11,349 nt of DNA from Methanocorpusculum sp. (GCA_029987315.1 DALTVZ010000093.1:1-11349), one strand, 5' to 3'; counted from the first letter of the stretch, positions 1 to 8,292 are shown. The notes: generated by a model not told the origin, from the letters alone. Numbers and translations are program-made.

Positions 1-211
1 CGTCGACTCTCGTGTCAAAGCATTAATTGCAGCACTTGACGGTGTTAACATCGAAGAAGCAATCTCTAAGGCAGCAGCAGCACCTGTAGCAGTTGCAGCA
101 GCACCTGCAGCAGCAGGCGTAGCAGCAGTAGCTGAGGTAGCAGCACCCGAAGAGAACAAAGAAGAAGAAGAAGAAAACGCCATGGCAGGCCTTGGCGCCC
201 TCTTCGGCTAA
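1..211 (+). CDS. rpl12: 50S ribosomal protein L12/P1 (stalk), C-terminal part
   Basis: This is the 3' end of an archaeal P1/L12 stalk protein gene whose start lies left of the window. Reading from base 2, the visible part begins [20 protein letters not shown], the end of the helical dimerisation/P0-binding domain. An Ala/Pro/Val-rich flexible hinge follows, then a Glu-rich stretch, and the protein finishes in [10 protein letters not shown] before TAA at 209-211. In the archaeal P1 family this acidic, hydrophobic-tipped tail is known to recruit translational GTPases to the ribosome, and the tail here is complete. P0 and L1 genes usually precede it in archaea but would be outside the window. 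A T9 run starts directly after the stop codon, so this is probably the last gene of its operon. Alanine codons are nearly all GCA, giving a low-complexity repetitive hinge. Confidence 0.95.
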   Translation, partial: VDSRVKALIAALDGVNIEEAISKAAAAPVAVAAAPAAAGVAAVAEVAAPEENKEEEEENAMAGLGALFG

Positions 212-220
212 TTTTTTTTT
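212..220 (+). terminator. poly-T terminator after rpl12
   Basis: Nine consecutive T residues on the plus strand begin one base after the last base of the rpl12 stop codon. No obvious GC hairpin precedes them. Archaeal RNA polymerase terminates on oligo-T in the non-template strand without needing a hairpin, so this run is sufficient by itself. It also separates rpl12 from the convergent minus-strand gene. Confidence 0.75.
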
Positions 221-287
221 AAAATCAGGTAGTATTCAGCCGATTTGTTATAATATCTGCTGGCTTATCCAGTATCTTAATGTTTAT

Positions 288-293
288 AAAAAA
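288..293 (-). terminator. possible oligo-T terminator after the hypF/membrane-protein pair
   Basis: A run of six A on the plus strand (T6 in the minus transcript) lies about 20 bases beyond the TAA of the membrane-protein gene, in an AT-rich stretch with further short T runs. It fits weak archaeal termination. The 102 bp between the two convergent genes hold nothing else recognisable. Confidence 0.4.
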
Positions 294-313
294 TAGATAT
301 TTTCTTATTTGAT

Positions 314-910
314 TTACATTAATTCGAGTGTTTCAATCTCCAGATTTTTATTCCATCTGCGTGTCTCTACCTGGATAGTTTCCAGTTCTGTGAGCATTTT
401 CCTCTCGTTTAAGATATCACGCCTGTCGTAGAGATAGAACTCGATAGGTTTCCAGAGGGCTACCCAGCCTATAACGACAAAACTCTGTCCGATCGCATAT
501 AATATATCGTCTTCACTGCGGGTGCTGGTCACAACACTGCTCAGTATCAGACAGGCTATAAGAAAAACCACCCCACGGGCGAGATATCGTCTTCCATTGC
601 TCATGGAAAGCTTGTATTTTTGTTTAGCAGCACATGATCTCAGAGCAAAGTGCGAGTGAATGGCATGTTCCATATCGTTTCGTGTCTCTTTATTGTCATA
701 GAGTGTTCGTTCCAGAAATAGCACTATCTTCGCTGAATGGCGTTTATTATTCGGCATATCCTCATACGAATTTATGATGTACGATTCGGTTGCCTTGCTG
801 ATCTCCTTCTCATCATTCGGTGCTGGATCAAGAAGATTATAGAACTGTGCCTGGTGTGTTATACGAAGTTCGATATCGCTCCAATTTTCATGTATTTTAC
901 ATGAGGTCAT
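314..910 (-). CDS. uncharacterised two-helix membrane protein overlapping hypF
   Basis: A 198-residue protein of unknown function. The chosen ATG (910-908) overlaps the hypF TGA (909-907) as ATGA. GAGGGA (plus 916-921) lies five bases upstream as ribosome binding site, so the longer in-frame extension back to 967 is unlikely. Residues 1-105 are polar, charged and probably cytoplasmic. Two hydrophobic segments follow at about 109-129 and 136-157, joined by a short TRSEDD loop, and then comes a charged, probably helical C-terminal tail with Leu/Glu/Arg. No signal peptide is seen. The second helix ends in GWVALWKPIEFYLYD, which resembles a motif I recall from unnamed bacterial and archaeal membrane proteins; this was not checked. 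The gene looks more AT-rich than its neighbours. The overlap implies co-translation with hypF, but a role in hydrogenase maturation is only a guess from position. Confidence 0.8.
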   Translation of the reverse strand: MTSCKIHENWSDIELRITHQAQFYNLLDPAPNDEKEISKATESYIINSYEDMPNNKRHSAKIVLFLERTLYDNKETRNDMEHAIHSHFALRSCAAKQKYKLSMSNGRRYLARGVVFLIACLILSSVVTSTRSEDDILYAIGQSFVVIGWVALWKPIEFYLYDRRDILNERKMLTELETIQVETRRWNKNLEIETLELM

Positions 911-3132
911 ATGAGTCCCTCTTTTGCGAGAGTGCCTGCAGTAACGACCTGCCCGCAGGATACACACCCGTCACCAAATGGGTATCTTGGGTTCGTGATG
1001 CACTGAACACCAGCTTCTTTTAGCGTTTCAATGATGGTTTCTCGAATGGAGCGATTGATCGCGACCCCTCCTGAAAGTGCGGTCGTTTGTATTCCTGTCT
1101 TTTGCACTCCTGAGAGTGCTAACTGTGCGATGCCTTTGGCCAGTGCTGTTTGAATTGAAGCTGCAATGTCTTCAACACAGATTCCATCATTTAGCATCTC
1201 CATACCCTCTCGGATAATGGACGAGGTCAATAAAACATTCCGACCTTCCCGTAATTCAAAATCGATTTCCATTGGCTGGGCCACGCCTCTGGCCGCATAG
1301 GCTTCCAGCATCATCGAAGGTTCACCGTCATATGTTCTTTCCCCGCAGAGGCCGAGTAATGCCGATGCTGCGTCCAGAACTCTGCCTGTTGATGTGGTCA
1401 TTGTTGTGTTGAATCGTTTTTCGGTCTGTTTGGCGAGAACCCTGAGAGCCGTGTCACTCCACCCTCTGCTCTGGAGAAGTGACAAGGTCTCTTCGGTCGG
1501 AAGAACGCCATAGAGCATCCGTTCTGGATACTTCGTTGCTAAGTCTCCCCCCGGCATCAATACCTGTTCAAGATGTCCAGTTCTCGTATATCTTCCCGGT
1601 GATCCGGCAAGGATCTCTCCGCCCCAGATGGTGCCATCATCACCATACCCAACTCCGTCTATCGCGATACCAACGACCTCTTCAGTAGTTACCGAGGCAA
1701 TGTGGGCACGATGATGTTGGACTGGGCAGAGAGTTGCTCCGTATCGCTCAGCAAGTTCATGGGCCACACGTGTACTCAGAAACTGGGGGTGGAGATCATG
1801 GGCAATGATATCTGGGATCGATCCGGTAAGACCGGTCAATTTTTCGATCGTCTCCTCCAAGTAAGCTACGGTAGGGGGGTTTCTGATATTTCCAACATGC
1901 GGCGACGTGATCAGAAAACCACCGGCATATATCGTTGTATTCGTGTTGAGTTCAGGCCCTACTCCGAGGATCTGTCTGTTACCAAGATTCATTCGAGTTC
2001 TAAGAGGAGCAAGACCTCGTGACATTCTGATAAGATACCCATCTCTTACAACAGAATCATCACAGCGATTCACTATCTCGCGATCGTGGGTGAGAATAAA
2101 ATCCACGACACGCCCCATCTTTTCGATGATGGTTTTAGTTTCGGTGATCATCGGTGTCCCGGGAACATTCGCGCTCGTCATTACTAAGAGAGGAGAACGA
2201 AGTTTTTCAAACAGCAGATGATGGAGTCCTGTGTAAGGAAGCATGATGCCGAGATTATGAAGCTGTGATAGAGATCTATGTGATGTTGGATCTATCTTAT
2301 CGAGGATCATGATCGGATGGATCGGTCCCTTGAGCAGATCCCACTCTTCCTTTGTAGGTTCAGTGACAAACTCGCCAAGATTTTCCGGTTTCATCATTAC
2401 TGCTAATGACTGGTTTGGCCGTCTAAGAACTGTTTTCAGCCTCTCTGCTGTGTCTTCTATGCAGCAGATATGAAATCCTCCTACCCCTCTGATGGCAACG
2501 ATATTTCCCGCGTCCAGCAACTTTGCCGCTGCAGTGATAGGGTCGGTCCCCGAAATGACCTCTCCCGAGCCTTTCAGAAGAGATAATTTCGGTCCGCAGT
2601 CAGAGCAGGCAATCGTTTGGGCATGATGCCTTCTATTGCCTGGATTTTCATAATCGTTTTTGCACGATGGGCATGCAGGAAAATCCTCCATACTCGTTCG
2701 TTCCCTGTCATAAGGTACGGATTTTATGATGCTATATCTTGGTCCGCAATCTGTGCATGAGGTTGCCCAGTAACCATAATATCGACTCTGTGGATCTGTT
2801 ATATCGTGCAGACACTCATCACATGTTGCAATATCTGCCGGCACAAATCCAGTTCTTGCCCCGTCCTGACTTGGAAGAATAAAAAATCCTGTCGGAGGAT
2901 CCCAGTTTTCTAGAGGCTTGATCGATACTGAATCGATGACCGACATCTTCGGTCCTTTTGTGACCTCGCGGCAAAACTCGTCGAACATCTCTCCACCTGC
3001 ATCGATCTCAACCTCACTCCCGTGATTGATGACCGTTCCTTTTATTCCAAATCGTTTTGCCTGGGCATATACAAACGGGCGAAATCCCACTCCTTGTACG
3101 ATCCCGCGTAAGATTATGTTTCCAGACTTCAT
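907..3132 (-). CDS. hypF: carbamoyltransferase HypF, [NiFe] hydrogenase maturation
   Basis: HypF uses carbamoyl phosphate and ATP to make a carbamoyl-adenylate and passes the carbamoyl group to the C-terminal Cys of HypE, the first step toward the cyanide ligands of [NiFe] hydrogenases. All domains are present in 741 residues, close to the usual ~750. There is an acylphosphatase domain (1-90; GIVQGVGFRPF, with Arg18 and Asn36). Two zinc fingers follow the exact C-X2-C-X18-C-X2-C pattern: C104/C107/C126/C129 and C154/C157/C176/C179. Next come a YrdC-like domain (about 195-380; KPENL, MTSANVPGTP) and a Kae1-like domain (about 385-741; HHRAH at 473-477, DGVGYGDDGTIWGGE, LSGGVAINR). The linker after HHRAHIAS looks short. 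The ATG at 3132-3130 has GAGATGG upstream. No other hyp gene is in the window, so HypA-E must be encoded elsewhere. It probably serves methanogen hydrogenases (Frh, Mvh, Ech/Eha type). Confidence 0.97.
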   Translation of the reverse strand: MKSGNIILRGIVQGVGFRPFVYAQAKRFGIKGTVINHGSEVEIDAGGEMFDEFCREVTKGPKMSVIDSVSIKPLENWDPPTGFFILPSQDGARTGFVPADIATCDECLHDITDPQSRYYGYWATSCTDCGPRYSIIKSVPYDRERTSMEDFPACPSCKNDYENPGNRRHHAQTIACSDCGPKLSLLKGSGEVISGTDPITAAAKLLDAGNIVAIRGVGGFHICCIEDTAERLKTVLRRPNQSLAVMMKPENLGEFVTEPTKEEWDLLKGPIHPIMILDKIDPTSHRSLSQLHNLGIMLPYTGLHHLLFEKLRSPLLVMTSANVPGTPMITETKTIIEKMGRVVDFILTHDREIVNRCDDSVVRDGYLIRMSRGLAPLRTRMNLGNRQILGVGPELNTNTTIYAGGFLITSPHVGNIRNPPTVAYLEETIEKLTGLTGSIPDIIAHDLHPQFLSTRVAHELAERYGATLCPVQHHRAHIASVTTEEVVGIAIDGVGYGDDGTIWGGEILAGSPGRYTRTGHLEQVLMPGGDLATKYPERMLYGVLPTEETLSLLQSRGWSDTALRVLAKQTEKRFNTTMTTSTGRVLDAASALLGLCGERTYDGEPSMMLEAYAARGVAQPMEIDFELREGRNVLLTSSIIREGMEMLNDGICVEDIAASIQTALAKGIAQLALSGVQKTGIQTTALSGGVAINRSIRETIIETLKEAGVQCITNPRYPFGDGCVSCGQVVTAGTLAKEGLI

Positions 3133-3136
3133 CGAA

Positions 3137-3175
3137 CCATCTCAAAAAGGATTATAGAATCACAGACAATATAAG
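3137..3175 (-). promoter_or_regulatory. hypF promoter (TATA box) and ribosome binding site
   Basis: On the minus strand CTTATATT (plus 3168-3175) is a good archaeal TATA box. Counting about 25 bases downstream puts the transcript start near 3145, leaving a leader of roughly a dozen bases. That leader contains GAGATGG (plus 3137-3143) just before the ATG at 3132. The start site is inferred from spacing only. Confidence 0.6.
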
Positions 3176-3185
3176 TGTAGGGTTT

Positions 3186-3233
3186 TGTGCCCCACATATT
3201 TTCTTTGTGGAGCGCCCATAATATAGATAGGAG
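3186..3233 (+). promoter_or_regulatory. candidate promoter, RBS and small inverted repeats ahead of the regulator gene
   Basis: An AT-rich ACATATTTT (3194-3202) could be the TATA box, giving a transcript start near 3220. AGGAG (3229-3233) lies seven bases before ATG 3241 and fixes that start. Two short dyads sit here: TGTG-CCC-CACA (3186-3196) and CCACA-N9-TGTGG (3192-3210). They lie beside the divergent hypF TATA box and could be an operator, but both are short enough to arise by chance. Confidence 0.4.
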
Positions 3234-3240
3234 ATATACC

Positions 3241-4041
3241 ATGACTGACGATCCATTAACCAACATCCTTCGCAGTAAACGTGAAACGACCAGATTCCAG
3301 GTCTTAGTAGAGGTTGCCGAGCACCAGCCTTCGATTCGCCAGCAGGAGATCGCAGATAAACTAGGCGTCACACCCCAGGCAATATCTGAATATGTCCGTG
3401 ATCTCTCTGATGAGGGCTATATCAACGCCGAGGGAAGAGGAAGATACTATGTCACCCATAAAGGTGTTGAATGGGTTTTGAACAATGCAGAAATTCTCGA
3501 GTCATATGCCCGACACGTTCGCCGGGACATCATTCATCAGATCGTAACGTGGGCTGCAATTGCGGATGCAGATCTGAAAGCCGGTGATTCGGTCGGAGTG
3601 TACATGAAGTCCGGCTGGCTTTATGCCGGAAAACGCCCCCAGACCGCTATGGGAATGGTCACGGCCGATGCTTCTGAGGGGATGGATGTTGGTGTGGCTC
3701 GGCTCGCTGGTATCATTGAACACACCGAAGGAAAGGTGGATGTTGCCAAAGTACCCCGGATCGAACGCGGCGGTTCAAAGATGGTCTCAATGGAAAAGTT
3801 CCTCTCGCTTGCAAAAAATGCCGATGTCATCGCAGCAGTAGGACTTGAAGCGTATATGGCCTGTAAAAACTCAGGCATTAAACCTGATATGTTCTTTGGA
3901 GCACGGGAAGGGGCCGTTGAAGCGGCATTCCACGGAATGCGCTGTCTGATCTTGATTGTTGATGAAGAGTTTACCGATTTCCTGAAACGCCTCGAAACTT
4001 CGGGTCTTTCCTATACGATCCACGAACTGGTGACAGAATAA
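3241..4041 (+). CDS. winged-helix transcriptional regulator, COG1497-like
   Basis: A 266-residue predicted DNA-binding regulator. Residues about 15-78 form a MarR-like winged helix-turn-helix: the segment RQQEIADKLGVTPQAISEYV (33-52) gives the helix-turn-helix, and the GRGRYYVTHKG turn is the wing. Residues 80-266 form a separate archaeal domain with little similarity to named ligand-binding folds. It contains AGDSVGVYMKSGWLYAG, GIIEHTEGKVDVAKVPRIE and a C-terminal half with alternating hydrophobic strands and helices (DVIAAVGLEAYMACKN, CLILIVDEEF). Overall it resembles the COG1497 'predicted transcriptional regulator' group of methanogens, recalled from memory. The ATG at 3241 has AGGAG seven bases upstream; an upstream in-frame ATG at 3187 has no such site. 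The helicase gene starts one base after its stop codon, so the two are co-transcribed. Target genes are unknown; autoregulation and control of divergent hypF are possible. Confidence 0.85.
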   Translation: MTDDPLTNILRSKRETTRFQVLVEVAEHQPSIRQQEIADKLGVTPQAISEYVRDLSDEGYINAEGRGRYYVTHKGVEWVLNNAEILESYARHVRRDIIHQIVTWAAIADADLKAGDSVGVYMKSGWLYAGKRPQTAMGMVTADASEGMDVGVARLAGIIEHTEGKVDVAKVPRIERGGSKMVSMEKFLSLAKNADVIAAVGLEAYMACKNSGIKPDMFFGAREGAVEAAFHGMRCLILIVDEEFTDFLKRLETSGLSYTIHELVTE

Positions 4042-4042
4042 C

Positions 4043-6751
4043 GTGACGACTCTTGTCCATCCCTGGAAAAAGGGGTATAAAGCCTATTTTTGTGATGATG
4101 CAAAGGCAGGCAAAATAAAGCATGTGGGCACTGTTGAACTCGAAGAGACTTCCAAAGGGATGCGCCCCTCTGAGTTTTTTGTCAGAAGACCCGGAACATC
4201 ACACGCTGAAAAAACCCCGACAAAAGAGTTCATAACAGTTCTTCGTGCAAACGGCCCGATCAAACTTACTCAGAACATGCCGGAGTTTCAGGATTTCCTG
4301 AAAAGCATGCAGCTGCCTTGGGAGACGACCACACTTTGTCGGACCTGTCTCTTTGATGATCGTATCACACCTCTCACCGAACAGACACGGATAAAATGCG
4401 GTCAGGAGTTTGTCTGTCTTGACTGTGCGAAACGAGAGCTCCGCCGTGAACTTGGTCACATCAAGCATCTGGGTAAACGCACGCAGCTTCATATCGAAAA
4501 CCTCCTTGAAGAGTATCGTGACCTGGATATGGTACTTGCGATTCTCCAGCCTGAGTCAATTGATACCAAGAAAACGATGTTTGATCGACTTGAGGCACAT
4601 GATCAGACACCGACTGAACGTATCGAGAATCTCCCTCTGCCACGGGAATTTGTTGAGGTGTGCGGTGTTGAAACACTCATGCCTGCTCAGCAGCGTGCTG
4701 TCGAGTCAGGCCTCTTATTTGGAAAAGATCTGCTTGTTGTTGCCGCAACTGCGAGCGGGAAGACCTTCATCGGAGAGATGGCCGGTTTGAAAAATTATAT
4801 CGAAAAACGCGGCAGAATGTTATTTCTGGTCCCTCTCGTTGCTCTTGCAAATCAGAAGTATGACCGCTTCTCTGAAAAATACAAGTCTATTACCCAGACT
4901 TCGATAATGACCGGTGTATCCCGCGTTAATCTGCCGGAGACCCGTCCGGTTGGAAATCGCGGTGCGGGCGGCGGGATCGTTGTTGGAACCTATGAAGGTA
5001 TGGACAATCTTCTCAGAAAAGGCATGCCTGTCAGCAACATTGGGACCGTTGTTATAGACGAGGTTCAGATGCTCGAAGATCCCGAGCGCGGTCACCGGCT
5101 TGACGGACTGATCGCCCGATTGAAATACGTAGCACCCAAGGCTCAGTTCCTTTATCTTTCAGCAACCATAGGTTCCCCTAATCTTCTCGCTAAAAAACTG
5201 AATGCAGCGCTTGTATCGTATGCTGATCGCCCGGTAGCTTTGGAACGCCATCTGATATTTACCGAAAAAGATGCGAAGATCCCGTTCATAAAAAAATTAG
5301 TGTTTGAGGAGTTCAATAAGACCTCTTCCAAGGGATTCAAAGGTCAGACGATTGTTTTCACGAACGCCCGAAGTCGATGTCACACCGTGGCCGAGGCAAT
5401 AGGAGCAACAGCCGCCCCCTATCACGCCGGGCTCACATCTCAGGAACGCAGAGCAGTTGAACGGCAGTTCGAGGAAGGAAAACTTGCTTGTGTAGTTACC
5501 ACTGCAGCACTGGCAGCTGGTGTTGATTTTCCTGCAAGTCAGGTGATCTTTGATGCCTTGGCAATGGGCATAGACTGGTTGTCAGTTCAAGAGTTTCACC
5601 AGATGATGGGTCGTGCCGGCCGACCAGATTACCACGATCTCGGACGTGTTATTGTTCTCGCCGAACCCGGTGTATCCTATTCGCGTGAAACAAAACTTAC
5701 TGAGGAAGAGGTCGCTATCCAACTCCTCAAAGGAGCTATGGAAGAGGTCTCTCCGGTATACGATATCGAGGAAACATCAGAGGAGTTTGCAGCAAATGCG
5801 ATCACCTGCCGCGGCCGTGAGGCTGATATCATCGCTGTAGGAAACAGTATGGTCGGTGTCGGGGACGATCCTCTCTCTGAACTTATCAAACACAAACTCG
5901 TCCGAAAGTCCGGCAGTATCCTAGAACTATCTCCTCTTGGAAAGGTCATGTCAGAGCATTTTATCGGCATGGAACGGCTTTTGGAGATCGACAAACTGGT
6001 TCGTGTAATGGATGATCCGCTCGAAATAGTTGCCGAACTATCGTGCATGGATGATGAGCGGGCGAAAGAGAAACGCCGGGTCGACCGTCGTTCGACTGAG
6101 AAAAAAGAAGCCGTATGGATCGGGGACAAAAAATCTGCTGCCAAACCCTCTTCTGAGCCTGCTTGGGTCGCGAAGAAGAAAGAGACACAAGCAGCGGACA
6201 AACACACTCATGATGACGAACGGCGGAAAAAGGCAGGGACCCGCAAGCTTCGGCGTGAAGAGGTCGAGATTGAGGCCCCGAAAGCTCCCCGCAGGGCAAA
6301 CAAGGAGATGGAGGATCGTGTCGAGCGAAAGAAGCGTGAGGCATCTCAGTATATACCTCCGCCGAAGAGAAAGCCGAGGGAAACCAGCGTTGGGAATGAG
6401 GTCGAGTCCAGACTAGGCTCTTCGTCTTTTGATCCATTAAGCATAATCGAGACAGCTATCGATCAGCGGCGTGCCGGCAACTATGATGAAGCATTAGAGA
6501 TCCTTGGAAATTGTGTTGCCGACAATCCAAAGGACAGTCGTGCACTGGTCGAACTCGGAAAGGTGTATGATCTTCGCGGCGAGCATGATATGGCGTATGC
6601 CTGTTATCAGAAAGCTGCAACAGCCAACACGCAAAATCGAGAGGCAATCGATAGAATGAACGCCTTCCTTATCGGGATCACGGTCGATATCGATAATGAA
6701 ACGCCAGATTTCAGAAAAGAACCAGCCGTTGTAAAAAAGAAAAAAGAGTGA
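4043..6751 (+). CDS. archaeal Ski2-like superfamily II helicase (COG1202-like) with TPR tail
   Basis: A 902-residue ATP-dependent nucleic-acid helicase. The N-terminal region has a likely zinc-binding site (C99-X2-C102, C119, C125-X2-C128). The helicase core runs from about 205 to 640: Q-motif-like MPAQQRAV, Walker A AATASGKT (234-241), VPLVALANQKY, DEVQ (339-342; DExH/Q type), SAT (373-375), HAGLTSQERR (461-470), TTAALAAGVDFPA (486-498) and QMMGRAGRPDYHDLG (520-534). This arrangement is typical of Ski2/Hel308 relatives. Residues about 672-795 are a highly charged, probably disordered Lys/Arg/Glu-rich linker. Residues about 798-875 form two TPR-like helical pairs (AGNYDEALEIL, RGEHDMAYACYQKA), so the protein probably binds a partner. 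The start is GTG at 4043 with GGTGA (4029-4033) inside the preceding gene. Substrate (DNA repair or RNA) is unknown. It probably belongs to archaea-specific COG1202; the exact family was not verified. Confidence 0.93.
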   Translation: MTTLVHPWKKGYKAYFCDDAKAGKIKHVGTVELEETSKGMRPSEFFVRRPGTSHAEKTPTKEFITVLRANGPIKLTQNMPEFQDFLKSMQLPWETTTLCRTCLFDDRITPLTEQTRIKCGQEFVCLDCAKRELRRELGHIKHLGKRTQLHIENLLEEYRDLDMVLAILQPESIDTKKTMFDRLEAHDQTPTERIENLPLPREFVEVCGVETLMPAQQRAVESGLLFGKDLLVVAATASGKTFIGEMAGLKNYIEKRGRMLFLVPLVALANQKYDRFSEKYKSITQTSIMTGVSRVNLPETRPVGNRGAGGGIVVGTYEGMDNLLRKGMPVSNIGTVVIDEVQMLEDPERGHRLDGLIARLKYVAPKAQFLYLSATIGSPNLLAKKLNAALVSYADRPVALERHLIFTEKDAKIPFIKKLVFEEFNKTSSKGFKGQTIVFTNARSRCHTVAEAIGATAAPYHAGLTSQERRAVERQFEEGKLACVVTTAALAAGVDFPASQVIFDALAMGIDWLSVQEFHQMMGRAGRPDYHDLGRVIVLAEPGVSYSRETKLTEEEVAIQLLKGAMEEVSPVYDIEETSEEFAANAITCRGREADIIAVGNSMVGVGDDPLSELIKHKLVRKSGSILELSPLGKVMSEHFIGMERLLEIDKLVRVMDDPLEIVAELSCMDDERAKEKRRVDRRSTEKKEAVWIGDKKSAAKPSSEPAWVAKKKETQAADKHTHDDERRKKAGTRKLRREEVEIEAPKAPRRANKEMEDRVERKKREASQYIPPPKRKPRETSVGNEVESRLGSSSFDPLSIIETAIDQRRAGNYDEALEILGNCVADNPKDSRALVELGKVYDLRGEHDMAYACYQKAATANTQNREAIDRMNAFLIGITVDIDNETPDFRKEPAVVKKKKE

Positions 6752-6760
6752 ATATTTCCT

Positions 6761-8266
6761 CTATTTTTTCGTATACTCCATTCTCTCGGCATGGCTCATC
6801 CGGGAGATCGATACTACTTTTTTGATATCAAGAGAGCAGGCTTTTGCAAATCTGGTACCGTAATCCGGGTCTGCCAGATAGCAATGGGCCGCATGCCGGT
6901 ACTTGATGTTTTCCGTCACCGACGCCATATTCCGCGCTGTATTCTCGATGAGCACCTGTTTCTTATCTTCAGTTATTAGTCGATAGAGATCGCCGGGCTG
7001 ATAAAAACAGTTATCGTTCACATCGTCTTTTTGCTCATATCTGTCCATATCGCCGCAAAGCATCAGTGATGGGTCGCGGTATTCCTTCTGTTCTACCCAC
7101 TCTCCATAACTATTTGGGACATATGTTTTTGCAGCGCCGTAGTTTCCGTCCACTCGCATCAGGCCATCTCTATGATATGCATGGACATCCACCTTCGGAC
7201 GATTCACCGGGATCAATGAATGATTCACGCCAAGTCGATATCTCTGTGCATCGCCATAAGAGAAGAGTCTGCCCTGCAGAAGTTTATCTGGGGAAAGACC
7301 AACGCCTGGCACAATACTTGCTGGATTGAACGCGGCCTGCTCAACATCGGCGAAGTAATTCTCAGGGTTCCTATTGAGTTCAAGAACGCCGACCTCTATC
7401 ATAGGATACTCTTTGTGACTCCAGACCTTCGTGATATCGAAAGGATTTTCCTTTCTGTTCCGTGCCTCCTCCTCTGTCATTATCTGGAAGTACATCGTCC
7501 ATTTCGGGAAATCTTTTCGCTCGATCGCTTCAAACAGATCCCTCTGATTACTTTCTCTGTCCATCCCTACGAGAGTCTCTGCCTCCTGGTCGGTGATGTT
7601 TTTGATCCCTTGTTGGGTTTTGAAATGATATTTTACCCAGACACGTTTTCCCTCTTTATTGATCAGACTGTAAGTGTGACTTCCAAAACCGTGCATGTGT
7701 CGGAAACTTGCCGGGATCCCACGGTCCGACATGACGATCGTGACTTGATGAAGAGCTTCGGGAAGTGAGGTCCAGAAATCCCAGTTATTTTGTGCTGAAC
7801 GCATGTTCGTTTTTGGATCACGCTTAATGGCATGGTTCAGATCGGGAAACTGCAGAGGATCCCTGAGGAAGAAGACAGGGGTATTGTTGCCTACCAGATC
7901 CCAGTTTCCCTCATCGGTGTAGAATTTTATGGCAAATCCGCGGATATCACGTTCTGCGTCAGCCGCCCCACGTTCGCCGGCAACCGTAGAAAACCGCACA
8001 AACACATCGGTTTTTTTGCCTTTTTCAAAGACCTTTGCTTTGGTGTATTTCTGTACATCACCAGAAACTGTAAAAGTACCAAATGCGCCAGAACCTTTTG
8101 CATGCATGCGTCTCTCCGGAATAACTTCTCGGTCAAAATGAGCCAATTTTTCCAGGAACCACAAATCTTGAAGCATTAGTGGGCCGCGAGGTCCGGCTGT
8201 GAGCGAGTTCATGTTATCGGGAACCGGAGCTCCGTTCTCATGAGTAAGATCCTGCTTTTTGTTCAT
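6761..8266 (-). CDS. kat: monofunctional heme catalase
   Basis: Catalase converts hydrogen peroxide to water and oxygen using heme. The 501-residue length matches small-subunit catalases. The catalytic His is His55 ([12 protein letters not shown]), followed by [13 protein letters not shown] (91-103). The active-site Asn lies in [17 protein letters not shown] (121-137). The heme-ligand signature is [14 protein letters not shown] (333-346), with Tyr337 as the expected proximal ligand. The C-terminal catalase-related immune-responsive region covers about 425-490. No signal peptide is seen, so it should be cytoplasmic. The ATG at 8266-8264 lacks a Shine-Dalgarno sequence but has a BRE/TATA element about 30 bases upstream, so the mRNA is probably nearly leaderless. 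It converges on the helicase gene with 9 bp between stop codons. Several anaerobic methanogens carry catalase for oxygen tolerance; heme supply is the open question. All key residues are present. Confidence 0.97.
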   Translation of the reverse strand: MNKKQDLTHENGAPVPDNMNSLTAGPRGPLMLQDLWFLEKLAHFDREVIPERRMHAKGSGAFGTFTVSGDVQKYTKAKVFEKGKKTDVFVRFSTVAGERGAADAERDIRGFAIKFYTDEGNWDLVGNNTPVFFLRDPLQFPDLNHAIKRDPKTNMRSAQNNWDFWTSLPEALHQVTIVMSDRGIPASFRHMHGFGSHTYSLINKEGKRVWVKYHFKTQQGIKNITDQEAETLVGMDRESNQRDLFEAIERKDFPKWTMYFQIMTEEEARNRKENPFDITKVWSHKEYPMIEVGVLELNRNPENYFADVEQAAFNPASIVPGVGLSPDKLLQGRLFSYGDAQRYRLGVNHSLIPVNRPKVDVHAYHRDGLMRVDGNYGAAKTYVPNSYGEWVEQKEYRDPSLMLCGDMDRYEQKDDVNDNCFYQPGDLYRLITEDKKQVLIENTARNMASVTENIKYRHAAHCYLADPDYGTRFAKACSLDIKKVVSISRMSHAERMEYTKK

Positions 8267-8292
8267 GATAATCTAACAATCAGTTTCAGAGG

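Noticed and set aside
61..180. GCA-rich repeated tract in the first 200 bases, looking like a tandem repeat
   Set aside because: It is the Ala/Pro hinge and Glu-rich tail of the L12 stalk protein, a normal low-complexity region of this family.
911..967. Longer N-terminus for the membrane protein, starting at 967
   Set aside because: The extra 19 residues are encoded by hypF antiparallel-free overlapping sequence in another frame, with no RBS. ATG 910 has GAGGGA at the right distance and a standard ATGA overlap.
3187..3240. Earlier ATG (3187) for the winged-helix regulator
   Set aside because: The extension has no ribosome binding site, covers the likely promoter, and is unlike the family N-terminus; ATG 3241 has AGGAG seven bases upstream.
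5677..6207. Minus-strand open frame of 176 codons, and an overlapping 158-codon frame (5961-6437), inside the helicase gene
   Set aside because: Both are antisense to a well-supported helicase with clear motifs, are rich in Ser/Arg/Pro from complementary codons, and have no ribosome binding site or recognisable domain.
7220..7768. Plus-strand open frame of 182 codons across the catalase gene
   Set aside because: It is a shadow of the catalase reading frame on the other strand; catalase has all family motifs and this frame has none.
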